Positions 1-6,240 of a DNA stretch of 28,137 nt are shown in pieces (positions within the stretch are counted from its first letter, which is position 1; every line of letters starts with the position of its first letter). The DNA is from Treponema sp. (GTDB taxonomy: Bacteria; Spirochaetota; Spirochaetia; Treponematales; Breznakiellaceae): assembly GCA_009786715.1 (NCBI GenBank), contig WQRN01000006.1, positions 1 through 28,137 on the forward strand. The letters run 5' to 3'. Below the pieces are notes generated by a model. It searched no databases, was not told the DNA's origin, and saw only the letters and a program-made list of their open reading frames with translations. A program made the position numbers and the translations under genes.

Positions 1-597
1 GTAACTGGGACGAAAACTTTCTCCCCATTCGCTTACACAGTGCGCTTCATCAATTACCGCATGAACAATTTTTATCTTTGCAAGTTTTTCTTTTACCTGC
101 GCTGTTAAAAGCACCTCAGGGTTCGCTATTATAAATCTGCTTTGTCCGCTTTCAAGTTTTCTCCAAATTTCATCGCGCTCTTCCTTGCTTTGTCCTCCCC
201 TGATTGTAACAGGTGAAAAACCGCGGTCGTGCAGCCGTCTCTGTTGATCAGACATCAGTGATAGAATAGGGTAGATGACCAATGTAAGCCCTTCTATCAG
301 CATTGCAGGAAGCTGGAAGCAAAGAGATTTTCCGGCTCCTGTCGGTAATATTACAATCTGCCTTCCTGCCAATGTTCTGTCTGTTTGATCTTTATCATCA
401 ACTTTGTTTTTTTCTGATATTTCCGCGGGTTCCGCCTCTTCCTGTCCGGGCCATCGAACTTGAATTCCAGCTGCTTGCGCGGCTTCCAGAATATTAATCA
501 TTACCAGTCTTTGATACGGGAACAGGTACGAAAGCCCGAACAAGCTCTTAACCGCGCCGCTTAAAGGATCTTCAATCTCGGGATAATCATCACTCAT
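1..597 (-). CDS. RecQ-family ATP-dependent DNA helicase, N-terminal part (3' end off the window)
   Basis: Reading the minus strand from an ATG at 597-595 gives 199 codons with no stop before the window edge, so the C-terminal part is missing. Visible superfamily 2 helicase landmarks are Walker A (PTGAGKS, with FQLPA following), motif Ia-like VIYPILSLMSDQ, and the DEAH box in the RecQ form DEAHCVSEWG followed by FRP. This is the combination typical of RecQ-type 3'-5' DNA helicases acting in recombination and repair. An insert of about 30 charged residues lies between the N-terminal F-x-YQ segment and Walker A, and is not typical of E. coli RecQ. The start is supported by TGGAGG five bases upstream. 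A palindromic repeat lies about 75 bp upstream. Whether HRDC or RQC domains follow cannot be seen, so the exact subfamily is open. Confidence 0.88.
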   Translation of the reverse strand, partial: MSDDYPEIEDPLSGAVKSLFGLSYLFPYQRLVMINILEAAQAAGIQVRWPGQEEAEPAEISEKNKVDDKDQTDRTLAGRQIVILPTGAGKSLCFQLPAMLIEGLTLVIYPILSLMSDQQRRLHDRGFSPVTIRGGQSKEERDEIWRKLESGQSRFIIANPEVLLTAQVKEKLAKIKIVHAVIDEAHCVSEWGESFRPSY

Positions 598-671
598 AAA
601 AACCTCCAACTATATATGGGTTGAAGGCGCTATTTAGCTTGATTGAAAAATGAAAATTTTATAGTTTTTTT

Positions 672-736
672 GGTGTCAGTCACCTACGCTACCTATAGCG
701 TAGGTATAAAAAATAATGACCCTATATATAGCGTGG
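672..736. repeat. Decayed copy of the GGTGTCAGTCACC palindromic element
   Basis: It begins with the 13-mer GGTGTCAGTCACC (672-684). This runs into a perfect inverted repeat, CCTACGCTA (683-691) and TAGCGTAGG (696-704) with loop CCTA. An AT-rich spacer and a degenerate right arm ending near GCGTGG (731-736) follow. The order matches the right half of the element at 22305-22414 (hairpin TACGCTA/TAGCGTA, GGTA, AT-rich spacer, TAGCGT arm), but the closing GGTGACTGACACC is absent. It is non-coding and lies between the convergent 3' hairpins of the small membrane gene and the helicase start. Confidence 0.75.
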
Positions 737-752
737 CTTTTTAAAAAATTCC

Positions 753-815
753 CGAAGAAACCCTGCGGGTTTCTTCGAAAGAACAATAAAAAACCATCGG
801 TTTTTTATTGTTCTT
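753..815 (-). terminator. Tandem hairpins after the small membrane protein gene, probable terminator
   Basis: Two perfect hairpins lie back to back. The first (minus-strand order) has 17-bp arms at 799-815 and 779-795 with a 3-nt loop, and its base includes two bases of the stop codon at 814-816. The second has 11-bp arms at 767-777 and 753-763 with a 3-nt loop; in minus-strand sense it is followed by GGAATTTTTT. The U-rich tail after the second hairpin makes a Rho-independent terminator for the minus-strand gene at 814-1059 the simplest reading. Confidence 0.65.
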
Positions 816-1059
816 AAGCTTCTTCCAAACCAAGTTCTTCGTTTGAATCTCCGCTTGAAGTAACTTCCATTTCCTCTCCAGGCGCGGCAATGGCTGCTTC
901 TTTCTTTTTCTTTTTGAATGGATTTGCTTTTTTAATTCTTGGACGGCGGTAACTTTTGGCCGTATTATTGACAATAGCGATAAAAATTACGACCACAACG
1001 GCGGTTACAATTACCTGCCATGATGTGATGACACCTTTTACAATATCTATTATGTTCAT
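814..1059 (-). CDS. Small single-pass membrane protein of unknown function
   Basis: The 81-residue product has one hydrophobic segment (about residues 13-33, WQVIVTAVVVVIFIAIV). A very basic cytoplasmic stretch follows (RRPRIKKANPFKKKKK) and then an acidic tail (EEMEV...EELGLEEA). This charge pattern suggests a membrane-anchored cytoplasmic tail, but no family was recognised. There is no Shine-Dalgarno sequence. A -10-like GATAAT (1072-1067) sits seven bases before the ATG, so the mRNA may be leaderless. The gene is divergent from tyrS, with only 55 bp between the two starts, and ends in a strong double hairpin. An overlapping reading frame at 741-974 is a shadow. Confidence 0.7.
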   Translation of the reverse strand: MNIIDIVKGVITSWQVIVTAVVVVIFIAIVNNTAKSYRRPRIKKANPFKKKKKEAAIAAPGEEMEVTSSGDSNEELGLEEA

Positions 1060-1078
1060 TTTTTTAATTATCGGAGAC

Positions 1079-1114
1079 GGTGACAGGCACCTTTAATTTC
1101 GGTACAATAACCCC
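1079..1114 (+). promoter_or_regulatory. Predicted tyrS promoter overlapping a GGTGACAGGCACC motif; leaderless start
   Basis: The motif GGTGACAGGCACC occupies 1079-1091. Inside it, GTGACA (1080-1085) matches the -35 consensus at five of six positions. After exactly 17 bp comes TACAAT (1103-1108), five of six matches to the -10 consensus, and six bases later the tyrS ATG (1115). Transcription would begin at or within a base or two of the ATG, and no Shine-Dalgarno is present. Promoter geometry is seen in the sequence; activity is inferred. Confidence 0.6.
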
Positions 1115-2356
1115 ATGAACTCAACATTAGAAACATTAAAAACAAGGGGTTTTTTCCAGCAATGTACCGATGCTGAAGGCCTGTCAAAAATTATGGACGA
1201 AGGTCCCGTCACATTTTACGAGGGCACTGACCCCACCGGCGGCAGTCTGCACATTGGGCACATGGTTCCGTATTTTGCCTTTCGCCACCTTCGCGAAGCG
1301 GGCCACACAGGGGTTGCCCTTCTCGGCGGCGGCACTGCAAGGATTGGAGATCCGTCAGGCAGAGACCAAGTTCGTAAAATGCTTGATTATGAAACACTGG
1401 ATGCCAATGTGGAATCCATAACAAATCAGCTCGATCGTTTTGTCGGATTCGACGGCAAGACGGCTTTTACCGTTAATAATAAAGACTGGCTTGCCAACCT
1501 TAACTATATAGATTTTCTTCGGGAAATCGGCAGCCATTTTTCCGTCAACCGGATGCTGAGTTTCGAAGCCTACAAAATGCGTCTTGAGACAGGTTTGTCT
1601 TTTATAGAGTTTAACTACCAATTACTGCAAAGTTACGATTTCCTCGAACTATACCGACGTCACGGCTGCCGTCTGCAAATAGGCGGTGATGATCAATGGG
1701 GAAACATTGTCGCCGGAGTTGAGCTAATCCGCCGCATTGAAGGCGTTGAAGCCTTCGGCCTTACATTCCCGCTTGTAACAACCTCGGACGGCAAAAAAAT
1801 GGGCAAGACTTTAAAAGGCGCTCTTTTCCTCGATCCCGCCATATGCAGCCCTTACGATTTCTTCCAATATTGGCGCAATGTATCGGATGCCGACATCAAC
1901 CGCTTTCTTTTAATGTTTACTTTTCTTCCCACAGATGAGTGCAATGCCTTGTGTGCCTCTGGGAAAAACCCAAACGATGCCAAAGAACGTCTCGCATGGG
2001 AAGTTACAGCTCTCATCCATGGAAAAGACGAAGCCGACAAAGCGTTAAGCGGAGCCAAAGCCGCGTTCGCCGGCGGCGGAGACAAAACAGCCATGCCTCA
2101 CATTGAAATCCCGCGCTCGCGCTTTGAAACCGGCTACAACGCGATAGACCTATTCTTCGACACCGGACTAACCCCCAACAAAAGCGAAGCCCGAAGACTA
2201 ATCCAACAAAGCGGCGCCTTTGTTTCCAGCAAAGACGGCAGCTTAATCGCAATCGAAGACGTAAACACTCTCATAGGGATAGATCGTTTAAACGCAGACG
2301 GCGAACTAACCCTAAGAGCCGGCAAAAAACGGTACTTATTAATAATAGCTAAATAA
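1115..2356 (+). CDS. tyrS: Tyrosyl-tRNA synthetase
   Basis: This class I aminoacyl-tRNA synthetase charges tRNA-Tyr with tyrosine in the cytoplasm. The 413-residue length fits bacterial TyrRS. The HIGH signature is intact (HIGHM, residues 46-49). The second signature, usually KMSKS, appears as KKMGKT (about 227-232), the KxGKT form found in TyrRS. The tyrosine-pocket segment YQLLQSYDFLELYRRHGCRLQIGGDDQWGN is conserved. The C-terminus is an S4-like RNA-binding domain (about 345-405, from NKSEARRLIQQSGAFV onward). The ATG at 1115 has no Shine-Dalgarno but is preceded by a well-spaced promoter that would give a leaderless mRNA. The gene appears monocistronic, with a 260-bp gap downstream. Confidence 0.97.
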   Translation: MNSTLETLKTRGFFQQCTDAEGLSKIMDEGPVTFYEGTDPTGGSLHIGHMVPYFAFRHLREAGHTGVALLGGGTARIGDPSGRDQVRKMLDYETLDANVESITNQLDRFVGFDGKTAFTVNNKDWLANLNYIDFLREIGSHFSVNRMLSFEAYKMRLETGLSFIEFNYQLLQSYDFLELYRRHGCRLQIGGDDQWGNIVAGVELIRRIEGVEAFGLTFPLVTTSDGKKMGKTLKGALFLDPAICSPYDFFQYWRNVSDADINRFLLMFTFLPTDECNALCASGKNPNDAKERLAWEVTALIHGKDEADKALSGAKAAFAGGGDKTAMPHIEIPRSRFETGYNAIDLFFDTGLTPNKSEARRLIQQSGAFVSSKDGSLIAIEDVNTLIGIDRLNADGELTLRAGKKRYLLIIAK

Positions 2357-2408
2357 ACCTATTTGTTCCCAGTTAAATATAATTGGCAACATTCCTCTGT
2401 TCTCCAAT

Positions 2409-2533
2409 TGTAAATATATGCACGCTAAGCTCTGGCGGGGTGCCGGTGGCAAACGTGACGTTCGTGCCGTGCACGGACGGCGCGTTTAGCCTCCGGTAGG
2501 ACCCCCGGAAATATATCAAAGCATACATTTACA
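2409..2533. other. GC-rich, highly structured intergenic island bounded by 13-bp inverted repeats
   Basis: The gap between tyrS and the acyl-CoA synthetase holds a block of about 89 bp (2420-2508) at roughly 70% GC inside AT-rich flanks. It is bracketed by TGTAAATATATGC (2409-2421) and GCATACATTTACA (2521-2533), complementary at 12 of 13 positions. Inside are several small inverted repeats: GCC/GGC, AACGT/ACGTT, the palindrome CCGTGCACGG, and GCTAA pairing with TTAGC. No tRNA or standard riboswitch consensus could be matched. Candidates are a structured RNA in the leader of the downstream gene, or a small palindromic mobile or coding repeat. ACGCTAAGCTC recurs at 10771-10781. Confidence 0.5.
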
Positions 2534-2619
2534 AGAGCCAACGCGACACAAATAAATCTAAAAGGTTGCAAAATTTTCTATCTCTTTATATACTAAACAA
2601 AACGATAGGAGAAGCACAT

Positions 2620-4368
2620 ATGTTGAAATTTGAAGATTATGTTTCTAACATCCCCGATACACCATTTGATAATTTCGCCCAATTTCTCGAAAATCAATCC
2701 AGTGTTTTTGCCGGCAAGGATTTTATCCGTTACCGTTCCGGCAAACAAAGAGAATTTACCCGCTGGACATATTCCAGATTCGGCGATGAATGCCGCAAGA
2801 TTGCCCGCGGTTTATTAGCCGCAGGTTTAAATAAAGGCGATCGTGTTGTGCTGTGGTCCGAAAACAGACCGGAATGGATGGCTATATGGATGGGGACAGT
2901 TATAGCCGGCATTTGCATTGTACCTGTGGATTTCCTTGCGACAGAGCAGGAATGTATCAATATCATGAAAATAACAAGAGCAAAAGCATTTTTCTATTCA
3001 GGCAGAAAGAGGGATTTCGCATCATCTTTATCATCTAACGGTATTTCTATGCCTGTTTGCGTATGTATAAGCCCCGAAATGGAAGACGCTCCCACAGGAA
3101 CAAAAACCGAATTTGACACATTCGGAGCAAATGCCGCGAATCAGGTTCTTCCTGATCCAAACAGCATTTCAGCTCACGATCCTTGTTCGATTGTTTTTAC
3201 ATCGGGAACAACTGGTTTTGCGAAAGGCGTTACATTATCTCATAAAAATATAATTGCCAACGCAAGCGCGGCTGTCCGAATGCTTCGGCCAACTTCCAAA
3301 GATGTTTTTATGGATGTTTTACCGCTTCATCATACATATCCGACAACTTGTTCATTTATAGCTCCTTTCTCGGTTGGTATTCCAACTGTGATAGCGGAAA
3401 AAATTGTAGGTAAAGTTGTTGTTGATGATATACATGACGGAGGAGTAACATTCCTAATTGCTGTCCCTCTTCTTTACGATAAATTTATGGCGGCGATAGA
3501 TACCGGATATAAAAAACTTTCTCCTATTATTCGAGGGCCTATAAATATTCTCAGAAAAATCGCTCTGGAAAAGGCAAGGAAGGGAAATGCAAACTGGGGA
3601 CGGAAAGTTTTAAAATTTATCCGCAAAAAAGCCAGTCTTGAATCAATATTCATAATGGTTGCGGGCGGCGGCGCTTTAAGCATTCAAACCGCGGATTTCT
3701 TTGACTCTCTTGGTTTTAATATCGTTCACGGCTATGGAATGAGCGAAAACGCTCCGCTTATTACCGTAAATACTCCGTATCATAAACGCAATGAATCGGT
3801 TGGGCTTCCTGTTAGTTACACCGAAGTGAAAATTATGGATCCCGGTCCTGACGGCATCGGCGAGATCGCGTGCAAGTCGCCCTCAATAATGCTTGGTTAT
3901 TTTGAAAATGAAGAAGCGACTAAAGAAGTAATAACAGATGACGGCTGGCTTTTAACAGGCGACCTTGGCTGCATCGATGATGACGGTTTCGTTCATATCA
4001 GGGGACGCAAGAAAAATCTTATTGTTGGTTCAGGCGGAAAAAATATATACCCTGAAGAAGTGGAATCCTGTTTTGCAGGTTCCCGTTCAATCGCGGAACT
4101 GCTTATTGTCGGAAGAAAAACTCCGGGCGGTGAAATTATTTTCGGCGTGATGGTTCCCAATTTCGAGTTTATTAAAGAGGATCATCCCGGTAAGGAAAAT
4201 GACGATTTCTTTATCTTCGAGCTAATCAAAAAAGAAGTCGAAGCTGTAAACCGTTCAATGCCTGTTTATAAAAAGATTGGTGATTTCTGTGTGCGCAAAG
4301 AACCGTTTGAAAAGAACGCTCAGCAGAAAATAAGGCGTTTCCTTTACAAGACTTACGAAAACGCCTAA
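2620..4368 (+). CDS. AMP-forming long-chain fatty acyl-CoA synthetase (AMP-binding family)
   Basis: This ANL-superfamily adenylating enzyme most likely activates long-chain fatty acids to acyl-CoA using ATP and CoA. The P-loop-like motif A3 (FTSGTTGFAKG) is followed by SHKN. The middle motif (HGYGMSENAP), the hinge-region motif (WLLTGDLGCIDDDGFVHIRGRKKNLIVGSGGKNIYPEEVE) and a C-terminal region with the expected conserved lysine (KNAQQKIRRF) are all present. At 582 residues it matches FadD-type synthetases. The start is set at ATG 2620 because AGGAG lies eight bases upstream; a TTG at 2566 is open but has poorer context. It ends four bases inside the convergent clpP stop. Substrate chain length cannot be read from sequence, so another acyl or aryl acid remains possible. 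Confidence 0.9.
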   Translation: MLKFEDYVSNIPDTPFDNFAQFLENQSSVFAGKDFIRYRSGKQREFTRWTYSRFGDECRKIARGLLAAGLNKGDRVVLWSENRPEWMAIWMGTVIAGICIVPVDFLATEQECINIMKITRAKAFFYSGRKRDFASSLSSNGISMPVCVCISPEMEDAPTGTKTEFDTFGANAANQVLPDPNSISAHDPCSIVFTSGTTGFAKGVTLSHKNIIANASAAVRMLRPTSKDVFMDVLPLHHTYPTTCSFIAPFSVGIPTVIAEKIVGKVVVDDIHDGGVTFLIAVPLLYDKFMAAIDTGYKKLSPIIRGPINILRKIALEKARKGNANWGRKVLKFIRKKASLESIFIMVAGGGALSIQTADFFDSLGFNIVHGYGMSENAPLITVNTPYHKRNESVGLPVSYTEVKIMDPGPDGIGEIACKSPSIMLGYFENEEATKEVITDDGWLLTGDLGCIDDDGFVHIRGRKKNLIVGSGGKNIYPEEVESCFAGSRSIAELLIVGRKTPGGEIIFGVMVPNFEFIKEDHPGKENDDFFIFELIKKEVEAVNRSMPVYKKIGDFCVRKEPFEKNAQQKIRRFLYKTYENA

Positions 4369-4973
4369 ATTTCTTTTCTGCTGGTTATAACTCTGCTGAT
4401 CAAGCCGTAATTTACGGCTTCGGCGGAGTTCATCCAGTAATCGCGGTCTGTGTCTTTCTCCACCTGTTTAACAGGGTTGCCGGTTTCTTCAGAGATCAAC
4501 TGATTTATTTTTCCGCGCAGTTTTTCAAGTTCTTTAGCGTGAATTTCTATATCTGTCGCGACGCCGCGAATTCCGGAAAGCGGCTGATGAATCAAATAGT
4601 GACTGTTGGGAAGTCCTACGCGCCTGTCTTTGGGAGACGCAAGCTGAATAATCGCGGCTGCGCTTGCGACAAGACCCATGCCGATTGTCCACACTTGCGG
4701 TTTTACAAATCTGATCATGTCGAAAATCGCGTAACCCGCGTCTGCGTCTCCGCCTGGAGAATCAATAAAAACCCGAATAGGATCGTCGTTCATATCTTCC
4801 AATAGCAAAAGCTGGCGTATGGTTTTCTCCGCAAGCTCTTTATTTATTTCGCCGGAAAGAAGTATAGTCCGTGTTTTTAACATTCGCCCCGCGAGAGGAT
4901 CTAAAACCGGCGCTTTGTCTTTTTCCTGAGTATCATCATCGTCTTCTTTATCTGCCAAAAAGAATGGATTCAT
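4365..4973 (-). CDS. clpP: ATP-dependent Clp protease proteolytic subunit
   Basis: This self-compartmentalising serine protease subunit partners with ClpX or ClpA-type unfoldases. The 202-residue length is normal. The catalytic triad is visible as Ser104 (GLVASAAA), His129 (YLIHQP) and Asp178 (DTDRDYWM), with the oxyanion-hole glycines in DSPGG (71-75). The usual ASMGA after the nucleophile is ASAAA here. The N-terminus begins MNPFFLADKEDDDDTQEKDK, an acidic stretch before the core. The start is fixed by AGGAGG eight bases upstream. The gene lies 49 bp downstream of alr on the same strand and probably shares its transcript, and it overlaps the convergent synthetase stop by 4 bp. No unfoldase gene is adjacent. 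Confidence 0.93.
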   Translation of the reverse strand: MNPFFLADKEDDDDTQEKDKAPVLDPLAGRMLKTRTILLSGEINKELAEKTIRQLLLLEDMNDDPIRVFIDSPGGDADAGYAIFDMIRFVKPQVWTIGMGLVASAAAIIQLASPKDRRVGLPNSHYLIHQPLSGIRGVATDIEIHAKELEKLRGKINQLISEETGNPVKQVEKDTDRDYWMNSAEAVNYGLISRVITSRKEI

Positions 4974-5022
4974 TTAATTGCCTCCTTTTATATATTAACG
5001 GTTTTTTATACCGATGACAACC

Positions 5023-6165
5023 TTACTGCTTGTAAACTCTCGGCACTCTTTTATTTATACCGCATGTTATTTCATACGGAATGGTTGCCGCCGCCTTTGC
5101 CAGTTCTGCCGCGCTTGGAGCCGAACCGCCGAAAATTACAGCTTCGTCCCAGCGTTTTACCTTTGTCTTTTTTCCGAGATCAACACAACATTGATCCATG
5201 CAGATTCTCCCTGCAAACGGATACGCTTCGCCGCCGATTACCGCCTGCCATGAATTGCTTGCAAGGCGCGCAAGTCCGTCCCCGTAGCCGATTGAAAGAA
5301 CAGCGATATTTGTATCCTCTTTCGCGATCCATGTTCTGCCGTATGAAACGCTTTCGCCTTTCTTTATTTTTTTTATTAACGAAACCTCAGCTATTAATTC
5401 CATAACAGGTTCCGCGGTTATTGCTTTATATTTTCTTAATTTTTTTAACTGTTTAACAGGCGCCTCAAATTCCTGCGCTGCCTTATAACCGTATAAGAGG
5501 ATGCCGGGTCTTACCATGTCCAGCCATGTGTCCGGATGTAAAATTACAGCTCCGGAATTTGCGGCATGAACAATCCCCGGATTGATGCCCGCTTTTTGAA
5601 TATCATTAACCGCTTTTTTAAATCGGGATAATTGTTTTTTTGTAAAATTGATGTCAGGAATTTTTGCCGAATCGGAGACCGCTAAATGAGTAGCTGTGCC
5701 TGTCAATTTTAAGTTGGAGCATTTCGTAATTTGCCTTGCAAGAGCAAGAGCATTCCCCGGCGCGCAGCCTATCCGCTTCATGCCTGTATCAATTTTAATA
5801 TGAACTGACAATTTTGTTTTTGCTGCTTTGGCGCCGCTATTTAAAAGCTCTGCAAATTCTGTGTCAGAAATAAAAGGTGTAAGGTTTGCTTTGACAATAT
5901 CTTGAATTTCGTCTGGAGAAGGCTGAGAAAATAATAAAATCGGAACAGTGATCCCCGCCTTCCTGAGTTCAATACCTTCCGATACCGCCGCGATTCCCAG
6001 GCAATGAGCGCCTGCTTTAAGGCTTGTTTTGGCTATTTGAACCGCTCCATGCCCGTAAGCGTTTGATTTAACAGGTACGCAAATCAGTCTGGAGCCAATT
6101 CGCGTCTTTACGGATTCCAAATTTTCATTAAAACGGTCAAGATGGATAACTGCTCTTGTTCGCAT
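5023..6165 (-). CDS. alr: Alanine racemase
   Basis: This PLP-dependent enzyme converts L-alanine to D-alanine for peptidoglycan. The PLP lysine lies in VKSNAYGHG (Lys33), and the second catalytic base, the C-terminal domain tyrosine, is in SYGRTW (Tyr275). Other landmarks are HIKIDTGMKRIG, VRPGILLYGY, SIGYGDG and GRICMDQCCVDLG. The 380 residues fit the family: a TIM-barrel N-terminal domain followed by a beta domain. The ATG at 6165 has no Shine-Dalgarno, but GATAAT lies eight bases upstream, so a leaderless or nearly leaderless message is possible. It is divergent from the lipoprotein at 6241 and is followed by clpP. Confidence 0.96.
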   Translation of the reverse strand: MRTRAVIHLDRFNENLESVKTRIGSRLICVPVKSNAYGHGAVQIAKTSLKAGAHCLGIAAVSEGIELRKAGITVPILLFSQPSPDEIQDIVKANLTPFISDTEFAELLNSGAKAAKTKLSVHIKIDTGMKRIGCAPGNALALARQITKCSNLKLTGTATHLAVSDSAKIPDINFTKKQLSRFKKAVNDIQKAGINPGIVHAANSGAVILHPDTWLDMVRPGILLYGYKAAQEFEAPVKQLKKLRKYKAITAEPVMELIAEVSLIKKIKKGESVSYGRTWIAKEDTNIAVLSIGYGDGLARLASNSWQAVIGGEAYPFAGRICMDQCCVDLGKKTKVKRWDEAVIFGGSAPSAAELAKAAATIPYEITCGINKRVPRVYKQ

Positions 6166-6201
6166 AATTATATATTATCAAATAGATTAAAATTAAAATA
6201 G

Positions 6202-6230
6202 TTGATTCCTTATATAAAAAATGTTATATT
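6202..6230 (+). promoter_or_regulatory. Predicted sigma70-type promoter for the 6241 lipoprotein
   Basis: TTGATT (6202-6207) and TATATT (6225-6230) are separated by exactly 17 bp. The predicted transcription start is near 6237, only about four bases before the ATG at 6241. The TTG of the -35 box is in frame with the gene and could be mistaken for a start codon that would extend the protein by 13 residues. Confidence 0.55.
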
Positions 6231-6240
6231 TATATTGGGT

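Noticed and set aside
303..497. Plus-strand 64-residue open frame at the left edge
   Set aside because: It lies wholly within the helicase gene on the opposite strand, which has clear conserved motifs.
2409..2533. c-di-GMP-I, TPP, cobalamin riboswitch or integron attC site
   Set aside because: Short matches such as GGCAAAC and AGCCTCCGG exist, but the conserved core order is not met and attC R-box sequences do not fit.
5690..5706. TGACAGGCAC on the minus strand of alr matches part of the tyrS motif
   Set aside because: It encodes LTGTATH in the conserved alanine racemase barrel and lacks the full GGTG...CACC ends.
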